A stretch of DNA of 16,637 nt from an uncultured Coriobacteriaceae bacterium (GTDB taxonomy: Bacteria > Actinomycetota > Coriobacteriia > Coriobacteriales > QAMH01). Made by a program: the position numbers and the translations under genes. Positions 1-7,231 of the stretch are shown piece by piece. The DNA lies in contig UQUH01000040.1 in the NCBI GenBank assembly GCA_900544245.1, positions 1 through 16,637 on the forward strand. The letters run 5' to 3'. Below the pieces are notes generated by a model. The model saw only the letters and a program-made list of their open reading frames with translations. It was not told the DNA's origin and made no database searches. Within the stretch, counting starts at the first letter, position 1. Each line of letters opens with the position of its first letter.

Positions 1-43
1 TCTCATTTGCAAATGAGACAACGTCCCTGAGCAACTGTCTCAT
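1..43. repeat. 31-bp palindromic repeat unit, edge of an inverted pair
   Basis: A unit at 13-43 starts ATGAGACA, ends TGTCTCAT and has a 15-nt non-palindromic core containing CGTCCCTGAGC. The identical unit occurs at 6424-6454 and inverted at 6388-6418. Positions 1-18 form a perfect palindrome, TCTCATTTGCAAATGAGA, so a second unit in the opposite orientation probably ends at position 6 and is cut by the window edge, with a 6-nt linker. The element lies just after the folP-folK stop codon and could form a hairpin at the operon's 3' end. It resembles REP/BIME-type dispersed elements; the family name is inference. Confidence 0.75.
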
Positions 44-53
44 CGCACATCCG

Positions 54-1355
54 TCAGGCCAGCATGTCCCGCGCGGACCCCATAACCTGGCCCACTGTTA
101 CCTTGTCACGTGTCACCGCGACGCCATTCGAGAGCACGTAGCCCGGCAGGATGTCGAGCAGCGGCGTCACCACGAAGTCGCGCTCCAGGGCAAGGGGATG
201 GGGCAGGTCAAGCTCCCCGTCGGAACGCACGACGCCCTCGTAGTCGATGATGTCCAGGTCGAGCGGCCGCGGTCCGTTCTCGATGCCGCGAATGCGCCCG
301 TGTTCGGATTCGAGGCCCTGCAGCACGCGCAGGAGCTCGGGGGGCTCGAGCGTCGTCTGTATCACAGCAACGGCGTTGACAAACGGGGCCTGCGCCTCCA
401 GATAGGCAGGCGCGCTCGTGACGTACTCGGAGACGGCGCCGACCCAAATGTCGGGATCGAGGCGCATGCTGGCCAATGCGTCGTCGATATGCCCGCAGCT
501 ATTGCCCATGTTGGAGCCCAGGCCGATGACCGCACGATGCGAATCGCGCAGCATCTCTCGCGTGGTCGCCACGTCGTGCACGCGCACGATACGTGCCCCC
601 TGATCGACCATGAACGCCGCGCAGAGCGCCGAGGCGCGATCGCGCATGGCGGGTATGCTCTCGGCGCTCATCGCACCGATGAAAGATTTGCGGCTCACGG
701 CAGCCATGAGGGGGAAGCCGAGTTCGGCAAAATGCGCCGTGGCCTGCACGAGCGCAAGGTTATGCATGACGTTCTTGCCAAAGCCGATGCCGACGTCAAG
801 ACAGATGCGCCCGGGCTCGACGCCCTCCGTGGTCAACCGCGTGACCATGCGCATCATTTCCTGCTCCACCTCGTGGACGACGTCGTCGTAGGCGGGCGCT
901 TCCTGCATGGTCTTGGGCGTCCCGCGCATGTGCATGACCACCAGGCCGGCATCGCCGCGTGCCGCGACCTCGCGCATGTCGGCGCTTCTGAATCCCGAGA
1001 CGTCATTGACGATGCAGGCGCCAGCGTCGATGCATGCCTCGGCGACAGATGCATGTCGCGTGTCGACGCTCACCGCGACGCCATGCGACGCGAGCTCGCG
1101 CACGACGGGCAAGACGCGGGCGATTTCGACCTCGGGCGGCACCTCTTCGGCACCGGGACGAGTCGACTCGCCGCCCACGTCGATGATGTCCGCACCGGCG
1201 GCGATCAGCCTCTTCGCATGCTCGAGCGCCTCGGATGCGGTGGCGTGCATGCCGCCATCGGAAAACGAATCGGGCGTGACGTTGCAAATGCCCATGACGA
1301 GTGGCGTCGCCAGGTCAAAGTCGAAGGAGCCGCAATGCCATTCACGTGCCCTCAT
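54..1355 (-). CDS. folP-folK: Dihydropteroate synthase / HPPK fusion (FolP-FolK)
   Basis: This bifunctional folate enzyme has 433 residues. Residues 1-270 are dihydropteroate synthase, which joins p-aminobenzoate to the pterin pyrophosphate. Visible DHPS motifs are NVTPDSFSDGG (25-35), GGESTRPGA (61-69), SVDT (96-99), VNDVSG (116-121), DVGIGFGKN (187-195), SRKSFIG (221-227) and RVHDV (258-262). Residues 275-433 are 6-hydroxymethyl-dihydropterin pyrophosphokinase, with IGLGSNMG at the start and RPLDLDIID in the centre. Each half has about normal single-domain length, so this is a true fusion joined by a few residues. It acts in the cytosol. Its ATG lies 6 bp after the folE stop and follows AGGTAGGCGG, so it is the last gene of the hpt-ftsH-folE operon. 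No folB (dihydroneopterin aldolase) lies between the two halves or elsewhere in the window. Confidence 0.96.
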   Translation of the reverse strand: MRAREWHCGSFDFDLATPLVMGICNVTPDSFSDGGMHATASEALEHAKRLIAAGADIIDVGGESTRPGAEEVPPEVEIARVLPVVRELASHGVAVSVDTRHASVAEACIDAGACIVNDVSGFRSADMREVAARGDAGLVVMHMRGTPKTMQEAPAYDDVVHEVEQEMMRMVTRLTTEGVEPGRICLDVGIGFGKNVMHNLALVQATAHFAELGFPLMAAVSRKSFIGAMSAESIPAMRDRASALCAAFMVDQGARIVRVHDVATTREMLRDSHRAVIGLGSNMGNSCGHIDDALASMRLDPDIWVGAVSEYVTSAPAYLEAQAPFVNAVAVIQTTLEPPELLRVLQGLESEHGRIRGIENGPRPLDLDIIDYEGVVRSDGELDLPHPLALERDFVVTPLLDILPGYVLSNGVAVTRDKVTVGQVMGSARDMLA

Positions 1356-1361
1356 GACCGC

Positions 1362-1928
1362 CTACCTTCCCTGTCGGATAAGGCTCAGAGCCTCGGCACG
1401 CGTCTCGGCCGAGGTGATGAAGCTGCCACGCACGGCAGAAGTCGTCGTCTTCGACCCGGGCTTCTTGATGCCGCGCATGCTCATGCACAGATGCTCGCAT
1501 TCGAGCACGACGAGGACGCCCTGCGGGTCGAGCTCCTTGACCAGCGTGTCGGCCACCTGCGAGGTCAGGCGCTCCTGAACCTGCGGGCGACGCGCAAAGA
1601 GGTCGACCAGACGGGCGAGCTTGGAGATGCCGCATATCTGACCCGAGGGATTGGGCACGTACGCGACGTGCGCGACACCGTAGAACGGCACGAGATGGTG
1701 TTCGCAAATGGAGTAGATGGGAATGTCGTGGACGAGCACCATCTCCTGATGCCCCTCGTTGAACTTCTTGACGAACAGCTCGCCGGGATCCTCGTGCAGG
1801 CCGGAGAGTATCTCCTCGTACATGCGCGCGACGCGCGCGGGCGTCTCGCGCAGCCCCTCGCGGTCGGGGTCCTCCCCCACGCCCTCGAGGATGAGCCTGA
1901 CGCCCTCCTCGATCTTGGCCGTATCCAT
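1362..1928 (-). CDS. folE: GTP cyclohydrolase I
   Basis: FolE converts GTP to dihydroneopterin triphosphate, the first step of folate synthesis. The 188-residue product has the usual bacterial length. The zinc ligands are visible as C75 and H78 in ICEHHLVPFYG, plus C148 in ECEHLCMSMRG. The family segment GQICGISKLARLVDLFARRPQVQERL runs from 97 (partly quoted as GQICGISKLARL). The frame is open further upstream to 2075, but that stretch is Arg-rich shadow inside ftsH. The ATG at 1928 is preferred because GGGGGA sits 7 nt upstream and the protein then begins with the family-like MDTAKIEEGVRLIL. A second ATG at 1946 would overlap ftsH. Only one base separates the start from the ftsH stop, which implies translational coupling. 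Confidence 0.96.
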   Translation of the reverse strand: MDTAKIEEGVRLILEGVGEDPDREGLRETPARVARMYEEILSGLHEDPGELFVKKFNEGHQEMVLVHDIPIYSICEHHLVPFYGVAHVAYVPNPSGQICGISKLARLVDLFARRPQVQERLTSQVADTLVKELDPQGVLVVLECEHLCMSMRGIKKPGSKTTTSAVRGSFITSAETRAEALSLIRQGR

Positions 1929-1929
1929 C

Positions 1930-3969
1930 CTAGCGTCCCCCGTCATCGGAATCTGGCGCGGGAGGTGACACGGGCGCCGGCGCATCGGACGCGTCACGCG
2001 GATCCATGAGCTCGTGCGGAGCCCCCACGTTTTGCGCTGCCGTGACGATGTTCTTCTTGTCCTGCTCGGCTTCACTGGGATGCGTCTTCTCCCACTCCAC
2101 GTACTCGTCCCACGTGTTGTCGAGCAGCGCCTCGACGGCCCTGCCCTCGACGGTCTCGCGCTCGAGCAGGACCTGGGCCATGAGCTCGAGCTGGTCGCGG
2201 TTTTCCGAGAGGATGCTGTAGGCCGTATCGTGCGCCGTGGTCATGAGGCGGGCGACTTCCTCGTCGATGGTATTGGCCGTTTCCTGGCTGTAGTCCGGCG
2301 TCGACCCGAAGTCGCGACCGAGGAATACCTCCTGATTGGGCTCGCCGTAGACCTGATGCCCCAGGATGTCGCTCATGCCATAGCGCGTGACCATGGCCTT
2401 TGCCATCTTCGTCGCGCGCTCGAGGTCGTTGGAGGCGCCGGTCGTCACATCGCCGTCGTTCATGATCTCCTCGGCGACGCGGCCGCCCAGGAACATGGCG
2501 AGGTTGTCGATCATCTCGCTCTTGGATTGCAGGAAGCGATCCTCGCTCGGGATGGAAAGCGTGTAGCCGAGTGCCTGACCGCGCGCGATAATCGAGATCT
2601 TGTGGATGGGGTCGGTATGGTTGAGCAGATGGCCCACCAGGGCGTGTCCGGATTCGTGGTAGGCGATCGTCGCCTTCTCCTTATCCGTCATGATGCGGCC
2701 CTTGCGCTCGGGACCGGCAACGACGCGTTCCATGGATTCGGTAACCTCGTCATTGGTGATGAGGCTCTTGTTGCGCCGCGCCGCGAGCAATGCGGACTCG
2801 TTGAGCAAGTTGGCGAGATCAGCACCCGTGAAGCCGCTGGTAAGCGAGGCGAGCGCTGCCAGGTCGACATCGCTTGCCATGGGTTTGCCCTCGCAGTGCA
2901 CCTTGAGGATCTGCTCGCGGCCCTTGAGGTCGGGGCGATCGACGACGATCTGGCGGTCGAAGCGACCGGGCCTGAGCAGGGCCGGGTCGAGGATGTCGAC
3001 GCGGTTGGTCGCCGCGATCATGATGACGGAATCGTTGGTCTCGAAACCGTCCATCTCGACGAGCAGCTGGTTGAGCGTCTGCTCGCGCTCGTCATGACCA
3101 CCGCCAAGACCGGCGCCACGCTGGCGACCGACGGCATCGATCTCGTCGATGAAGATGATGGCCGGTGCGGCCTCCTTTGCCTGCGCGAACAGATCGCGCA
3201 CGCGCGATGCGCCGACGCCGACGAACATCTCGACAAAGTCGGAGCCGGAGATGCTAAAGAAGGGGACGCCTGCCTCCCCCGCGACGGCGCGCGCGAGCAG
3301 CGTCTTGCCCGTGCCCGGAGGACCGACGAGCAGCACGCCACGTGGAATCTTGGCACCCATGGCCTGATACTTGGCGGGATTGGACAGGAAGTCCTTGATC
3401 TCCTCGAGTTCCTCGACGGCCTCGTCGATGCCGGCGACGTCCGAGAAGCGCACCTTGGGAGTCTCTTCCGAGACCTTCTTGGCCTTGGTCTTGCCAAATT
3501 GCATTTGCTTGTTGTTCGCACCGCTCACCTGCGACATGAAGAAGATCAGCACGCCAAAGATGAGCAGGAGAGGTAGCAAGGTCGTGAGCAGGGTCGTGAT
3601 CCAACCCGAGGTCGTGACGTCCTCGTTGTACTTTGTCTCGGGATGGGCCGCCATGAGCTCCTGCAGCATGTCATCGCCGGTGTAGGTCGACTTGAAGCTG
3701 GAGAGCTCTCCGGCCTCCTTGGCGGCCTCGTCCTTGTAGTACGTGCCGTCAAGCGTCGCGGACGCGGCATGGTAGGTGACCTCGTCCACGCGACCGTCAT
3801 TGACCGCCGTGACGAAATCGCTCGTGATGAGCTCGTCGATCTCCTCCTGGGGACCGAAGTTCACGAGCTGGCTGCCCACGAGGGCGACGAGCACGAGGCC
3901 CAGCAGCACGTACAGCACCACGCTGCGCAGATTCGGCCCCTTTTTCTTCGGATTGTTGTGCTCTTCCAC
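1930..3969 (-). CDS. ftsH: ATP-dependent zinc metalloprotease FtsH
   Basis: FtsH is a membrane-anchored AAA+ protease that degrades misfolded membrane proteins and some regulators. The product has 679 residues. In order they show a cytosolic N-terminus, membrane segment 1 (about 16-34), an extracytoplasmic domain (about 36-120), membrane segment 2 (about 123-145), and the AAA module with Walker A GPPGTGKT (216-223), Walker B IIFIDEID (271-278) and the second region of homology with RPGRFDR (333-339). The peptidase has HESGH (438-442) and the third zinc ligand D515. The last 40 or so residues form an acidic, Pro-rich tail that is probably disordered. The start is GTG, with GGAGAA 7 nt upstream. 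All catalytic residues are intact. It lies 21 bp after hpt and abuts folE, an order common in Gram-positive genomes. Confidence 0.98.
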   Translation of the reverse strand: MEEHNNPKKKGPNLRSVVLYVLLGLVLVALVGSQLVNFGPQEEIDELITSDFVTAVNDGRVDEVTYHAASATLDGTYYKDEAAKEAGELSSFKSTYTGDDMLQELMAAHPETKYNEDVTTSGWITTLLTTLLPLLLIFGVLIFFMSQVSGANNKQMQFGKTKAKKVSEETPKVRFSDVAGIDEAVEELEEIKDFLSNPAKYQAMGAKIPRGVLLVGPPGTGKTLLARAVAGEAGVPFFSISGSDFVEMFVGVGASRVRDLFAQAKEAAPAIIFIDEIDAVGRQRGAGLGGGHDEREQTLNQLLVEMDGFETNDSVIMIAATNRVDILDPALLRPGRFDRQIVVDRPDLKGREQILKVHCEGKPMASDVDLAALASLTSGFTGADLANLLNESALLAARRNKSLITNDEVTESMERVVAGPERKGRIMTDKEKATIAYHESGHALVGHLLNHTDPIHKISIIARGQALGYTLSIPSEDRFLQSKSEMIDNLAMFLGGRVAEEIMNDGDVTTGASNDLERATKMAKAMVTRYGMSDILGHQVYGEPNQEVFLGRDFGSTPDYSQETANTIDEEVARLMTTAHDTAYSILSENRDQLELMAQVLLERETVEGRAVEALLDNTWDEYVEWEKTHPSEAEQDKKNIVTAAQNVGAPHELMDPRDASDAPAPVSPPAPDSDDGGR

Positions 3970-3990
3970 TCAAGTTCTCCTAACTGGCAA

Positions 3991-4539
3991 TCAACGGGTC
4001 TTCTGGTAGACACCTGGTTTCAACACGCCGACGCAAGGCAGGTTGCGATAGCGCTCTGCGTAATCGAGCCCGCATCCGACGATGAACTCGTCGGGGCAAT
4101 CGAACCCGATGTAGGCGCACGAAAGATCGTTCTTCTGCACACCGCGCTTGCGAAGCAGCGTCGCTATCTCGAGCGACGCGGGACTGCGCCTGGAAAGCTC
4201 CTCGACGAGGAAGCTCAGCGTCAGGCCCGAGTCGAGGATATCCTCGGCGATGAGGACATGCTTGCCCTCGATTGAAGCGCCAAGGTCCTTGACGATGCTT
4301 ACGGTCCCGGACGACATGGCACCTAGCCCATAGGAACTCACGACCATGAAGTCCATCTCGAGGGGAAGGTCAATGGCGCGGACGAGGTCGGCCATGAAGA
4401 TGGCGGCACCTTTGAGCACCGAGATGACGACGAGGGGTTGCCTGTCGGCATAATCGGCGGTGATTTGCGCGCCCATCTGCGCAACGCGGGCCCGGATCTG
4501 CTCTTGCGTGAAGAGCACTTCCTGTATGTCCTCGTACAC
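3991..4539 (-). CDS. hpt: Hypoxanthine(-guanine) phosphoribosyltransferase
   Basis: This enzyme salvages hypoxanthine, and probably guanine, to the nucleotide monophosphate using PRPP. The product has 182 residues, usual for bacterial HPRT. Visible motifs are VVISVLKGAAIFMADL near 37-52 (PRPP/pyrophosphate loop), SSYG near 68-71 (flexible loop) and the PRPP-binding signature EDILDSGLT at 99-107. The end, LPCVGVLKPGVYQ, is family-like. Two adjacent starts are possible: TTG at 4542 or GTG at 4539. GTG is chosen because GGAAAGG then lies 6 nt upstream, whereas it is only 3 nt from TTG. It is the first gene of the minus-strand operon. In many relatives tilS precedes it directly; here it does not. 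Confidence 0.95.
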   Translation of the reverse strand: MYEDIQEVLFTQEQIRARVAQMGAQITADYADRQPLVVISVLKGAAIFMADLVRAIDLPLEMDFMVVSSYGLGAMSSGTVSIVKDLGASIEGKHVLIAEDILDSGLTLSFLVEELSRRSPASLEIATLLRKRGVQKNDLSCAYIGFDCPDEFIVGCGLDYAERYRNLPCVGVLKPGVYQKTR

Positions 4540-4604
4540 CAAACGCCTTTCCGTCTCTGGACAGCAGCTTGCACCATTATGTCACGTGCGAATAGAAAGT
4601 TTAG

Positions 4605-4633
4605 ACTATATCCGCTTCGTCACGAAACCGCAA
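4605..4633 (-). promoter_or_regulatory. Candidate promoter of the hpt-ftsH-fol operon
   Basis: On the minus strand TTGCGG (4628-4633) and TATAGT (4605-4610) are separated by 17 bp, about 65 bp before the hpt start. The -10 is good and the -35 is poor. A second possible -10, CATAAT (4576-4581), lacks a convincing -35. The -35 overlaps the T-rich tail of the upstream symporter terminator, so the operon seems to start anew here. This is motif evidence only. Confidence 0.4.
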
Positions 4634-4637
4634 ACAA

Positions 4638-4661
4638 AGAGACCCGCCTGCGCGGGTCTCT
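4638..4661 (-). terminator. Intrinsic terminator of the symporter gene
   Basis: A perfect 10-bp stem (AGAGACCCGC, 4638-4647, with its complement at 4652-4661) has a 4-nt loop. Read on the minus strand it is followed by TTTGTTTG. It lies about 45 bp after the stop of the symporter gene and before the hpt promoter, so it should insulate the two units. Confidence 0.88.
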
Positions 4662-4704
4662 CGCTCTCTCATATGCCGGGAGGACTGGCCCCGCGATGCG
4701 CTCT

Positions 4705-6114
4705 CTATTCGTCGAGCTCGACCTTCTCGCCATGATGATGCTGCTTGACGACGGTCGCGACCACGCCCGACAGCGCAAACAGTGCGATGGCGTTGGGAAT
4801 AACCATGAGCTGGTTGAACATGTCGGCGAGCTCCCATACCAGGTCGTTGGAGAGCAGCGAGCCCAGGAAGATGAAGATGAGCGCGATGACCGAGAAGATC
4901 TTGACCGGCATCTTGCCAAAACGGGCGAAGAGATATTCGACGTTGAGCTTGGCGAAGAGGTTCCAGCTGAGGATCGTCGAAAACGCGAACATCAGCAGGC
5001 AGATGGCGACGAACGAGTTGCCGAAGGTCGATCCGAAGAACGTGCCGAACGCGAGCTGCGCCATGTTGGTCTTGTCGATACCATCGACCATGCCCGTCGC
5101 GTCGACGGAAAGCGGCCCGCCCACGTAGAGGACCGAGATGACGACGAGTGCCGTCATGGTGACGACCACGAAGGTGTCGATGAAGACGCCGATCATGGCA
5201 ACCGTGCCCTGATGATGCGGGTCCTTGACGTCGGCCAGCGCATGCGCATGCGGCGTGGAGCCCATGCCAGCCTCGTTGGAGAACAGACCGCGCTTGGCTC
5301 CCTGACTTATCGCGGCGATGATGCCAAAGGTCACGCCACCGACCTCTGCCTGCGGATTGAACGCGCATTGGAAGATGAGCGCGAAGGCGCCCGGCAGGTT
5401 CTGGATGTTGAGGATGAGAACGACCAGGCCGCCGATGAGGTAGATGACGGCCATAATGGGAACGAGCTTCTCGGTGACGGACGCGAGGCGCTGCACGCCG
5501 CCCAAGAAGACGAGGCCGGCGAAGAAGACGATGAGCAGGCCCATGACCCAGGTGGGGATACCAAAGGCCGTATTGCAGGTCGCGGCAATCGAGTTGGACT
5601 GGACCATGCAGCCCATGAAGCCAAGTGCCAAGATGATGGAAACGGCGAAGAAGCCCGCGAGGAACTTGCCGCCCGCACCTGTGAAGGCCTTGGTGATGTA
5701 GTAGACCGGACCGCCATGAACGGTGCCGTCCTCGTCGACCTCGCGCGTCTTCTGCGCGAGGACGGCCTCGGCGTAGTTGGTCGCCATGCCGAGGAACGCG
5801 ATGAGCCACATCCAGAAGATGGCGCCCGGGCCACCGATCAGGATGGCGCCACAGGCACCCACGATGTTGCCCGTGCCGACTTGCGCGGCGACGGCGGTGG
5901 CGAGCGCCTGGAACGAGCTGATACCGCTCTTCTTCTTGCCGCCGAAGAGGTTGAACTCGCCGAAGACGCGACGCATACCCTCTCCGAAGAAGCGAACCTG
6001 CACGAACTTGGTGCGGATGGTGAACACCAGGCCCATGGCAACGAGCAGGATGATGAGCACGTAGTTAGACAGATAGGTGTTGATGGTTACGACGATGTCG
6101 TATAGGACGTCCAT
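4705..6114 (-). CDS. Sodium:alanine/glycine symporter (AGCS family)
   Basis: This is a secondary transporter of the alanine-or-glycine:cation symporter family, taking up small neutral amino acids with Na+. The 469-residue product has about ten or eleven hydrophobic segments. It carries the family motifs AQVGTGNIVGA (78-88, near the sodium and substrate sites) and GGPVYYITKAF (134-144), and has the usual family length. The frame is open to 6135, but the ATG at 6114 is chosen because GGGAGG lies 9 nt upstream and the protein then starts MDVLYDIVVTIN, as in relatives. A glycine riboswitch precedes it, so glycine is the likely physiological substrate. That assignment is inference, since the family alone does not separate alanine from glycine. 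It has its own promoter and terminator. Confidence 0.95.
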   Translation of the reverse strand: MDVLYDIVVTINTYLSNYVLIILLVAMGLVFTIRTKFVQVRFFGEGMRRVFGEFNLFGGKKKSGISSFQALATAVAAQVGTGNIVGACGAILIGGPGAIFWMWLIAFLGMATNYAEAVLAQKTREVDEDGTVHGGPVYYITKAFTGAGGKFLAGFFAVSIILALGFMGCMVQSNSIAATCNTAFGIPTWVMGLLIVFFAGLVFLGGVQRLASVTEKLVPIMAVIYLIGGLVVLILNIQNLPGAFALIFQCAFNPQAEVGGVTFGIIAAISQGAKRGLFSNEAGMGSTPHAHALADVKDPHHQGTVAMIGVFIDTFVVVTMTALVVISVLYVGGPLSVDATGMVDGIDKTNMAQLAFGTFFGSTFGNSFVAICLLMFAFSTILSWNLFAKLNVEYLFARFGKMPVKIFSVIALIFIFLGSLLSNDLVWELADMFNQLMVIPNAIALFALSGVVATVVKQHHHGEKVELDE

Positions 6115-6172
6115 GAGAAAAACCCTCCCTCGCAATACAAAACGGCGCTGCTAGAGAAGGTCGAAAATGTGC

Positions 6173-6260
6173 CTCTGTCCTTTTGCCTGAGAGTTTCGAC
6201 CCACGTGGGTCTTGCACCTTCGGCACTCATTTAAGAGATTCTCCAGAGTTTTCTCCACTC
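6173..6260 (-). promoter_or_regulatory. Glycine riboswitch, single aptamer
   Basis: On the minus strand the leader contains the conserved glycine-aptamer core: GGAGAATCTC, then GTGCCGAAGGTGCAAG, a variable hairpin made by ACCCACGTGGGT, then AAACTCTCAGGCAAAAGGACAG. The closing helix pairs CTCTG (complement of 6244-6248) with CAGAG (complement of 6173-6177). Many glycine riboswitches have two aptamers in tandem; only one full aptamer is seen here. An extra GGAGAAAACTCT stretch upstream (to about 6260) may be a vestigial partner. The aptamer ends about 60 nt before the symporter ATG. No clear terminator hairpin is visible in that interval, so control may act on the ribosome binding site. Repression by glycine is expected for a transporter gene but is inferred. 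Confidence 0.93.
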
Positions 6261-6316
6261 CCGGTCTCGCGCCCAAGCGGGATTCCGGAAGCTTCACGGA
6301 AAAACACAGCGGCGAG

Positions 6317-6345
6317 ATTATCGTCCAGGCATTCCGTACATGCAA
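6317..6345 (-). promoter_or_regulatory. Promoter of the riboswitch-symporter unit
   Basis: On the minus strand TTGCAT (6340-6345) and GATAAT (6317-6322) are separated by exactly 17 bp. The predicted transcript starts near 6310, about 50 nt before the aptamer, giving a leader of nearly 200 nt. Confidence 0.75.
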
Positions 6346-6385
6346 GGGGCATTTTGGATAAGTCCGGGAACGGAAGGATAAGATG

Positions 6386-6456
6386 AAATGAGACAGTTGC
6401 TCAGGGACGTTGTCTCATCGGGAATGAGACAACGTCCCTGAGCAACTGTCTCATTT
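6386..6456. repeat. Inverted pair of 31-bp palindromic repeat units
   Basis: Unit A (6388-6418) and unit B (6424-6454) are exact reverse complements, joined by the 5-nt linker CGGGA. Each has ATGAGACA/TGTCTCAT ends and an asymmetric 15-nt core. Unit B is identical to the unit at 13-43. Flanking A and T bases extend the arms to 6386 and 6456. The pair could fold as one long hairpin or cruciform, or as two small hairpins. It sits between the divergent symporter and regulator promoters, touching the -35 of the latter. The layout matches REP/BIME-type elements; no transposase is in the window. Confidence 0.85.
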
Positions 6457-6484
6457 TCCATCGAGCTGTGCAGTCGTTTATCAT
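6455..6484 (+). promoter_or_regulatory. Candidate promoter of the two-component genes
   Basis: TTTCCA (6455-6460) and TATCAT (6479-6484) are separated by 18 bp, giving a start near 6491 and a leader of about 45 nt. The -10 hexamer is the same as that before the VTC gene, but no TTCAAT boxes are present here. The rest of the 421-bp gap between the symporter and regulator genes holds only the riboswitch, its promoter and the repeat pair. Confidence 0.5.
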
Positions 6485-6535
6485 GGACGCGCACGAAAGC
6501 CGATACCGAAACCGAACGAACGGAACGCCAAAACG

Positions 6536-7231
6536 ATGAAGCTCTTGCTTGCCGAGGACGAACGGCGCATGGCGGAGGCGCTCCTGGAGCTGCTGCGCCA
6601 GGAAGGCTATGACGTCGACTGGTTCGCCAATGGCATCGAAGCGCTGCTGGCAGCCCAGGCAAACGTCTACGATGCCCTCATCCTCGACGTGATGCTGCCC
6701 GGCTCCGACGGCTTTGCCATCACGAGCGCCCTGCGGCGCGAGGGCGTCTCCACCCCCATTCTCATGCTCACCGCCCGAGGAGAGCTCGAGGACAAGGTGC
6801 AGGGACTCGACAGCGGAGCCGACGACTACCTCACCAAGCCGTTTCTCACCGAAGAGCTGCTCGCGCGCCTGCGCGCCCTCGTGCGCCGCAGTGGCGGCAT
6901 GAATGACGAGGCGCAGCTTTCCGGCGGCGATATTGTCCTCGACGAGACGACGCTCACGCTACGAAACGTCCATACGGGCGAGAGCGTCCGGCTCGGCGAC
7001 AAGGAGTTTCGCATCCTCGAGTACTTCCTGCGCAATCGCGGGCGCATACTCACGCGTGACCAGCTCGTCCAACGCGTCTGGGGCTATGACAGCGACGCGG
7101 AGTACAACAAGATCGAGGTCTACCTCACCTTCACGCGAAAGAAGCTCGCCTTCATCGGATCGGATGCGAAGATCAAGGCCGTACGTGGCGTGGGCTACGA
7201 ACTCCAGCTCCCTGACGAGGTGCGATCGTGA
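6536..7231 (+). CDS. OmpR/PhoB-type response regulator
   Basis: This is a cytosolic transcription factor of 231 residues. The receiver domain (1-120) has the acidic pair E7/D8, phosphoacceptor D51 in LILDVMLPG, T79 and K101 in the KPF motif. The winged-helix DNA-binding domain (about 130-228) includes KEFRILEYFLRNRGRILTRD (149-168) and ends VRGVGYELQL. It should be phosphorylated by the kinase encoded next, with which it shares a 4-bp GTGA overlap. The direct target is probably the VTC-DUF4956-lipoprotein operon just downstream, whose promoter has tandem boxes in OmpR/PhoB style. The ribosome binding site is weak (GGAACG about 9 nt upstream). The stimulus cannot be read from the sequence. Confidence 0.95.
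   Translation: MKLLLAEDERRMAEALLELLRQEGYDVDWFANGIEALLAAQANVYDALILDVMLPGSDGFAITSALRREGVSTPILMLTARGELEDKVQGLDSGADDYLTKPFLTEELLARLRALVRRSGGMNDEAQLSGGDIVLDETTLTLRNVHTGESVRLGDKEFRILEYFLRNRGRILTRDQLVQRVWGYDSDAEYNKIEVYLTFTRKKLAFIGSDAKIKAVRGVGYELQLPDEVRS

Noticed and set aside
198..2009. Plus-strand open frame of 603 codons
   Set aside because: It is antisense to folP-folK and folE, which have clear motifs. The translation is His/Arg/Asp-rich without recognisable domains, as expected for the complement of GC-rich coding DNA.
2014..3576. Plus-strand open frame of 520 codons
   Set aside because: It is antisense to ftsH, whose catalytic motifs are all intact; composition is shadow-like and no start context is seen.
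4438..6105. Plus-strand open frame of 555 codons
   Set aside because: It is antisense to the symporter and runs through the hpt promoter and terminator. It is extremely rich in Asp, Glu, His and Arg, an artefact of reading membrane-protein codons in reverse.
6151..6345. Minus-strand 64-codon frame in the symporter leader
   Set aside because: It is the glycine riboswitch read as protein; the RNA core motifs explain this sequence.
6318..6662. Minus-strand 114-codon frame across the repeat pair and regulator start
   Set aside because: It overlaps the repeat pair and the regulator gene and crosses a good promoter; nothing protein-like is seen.
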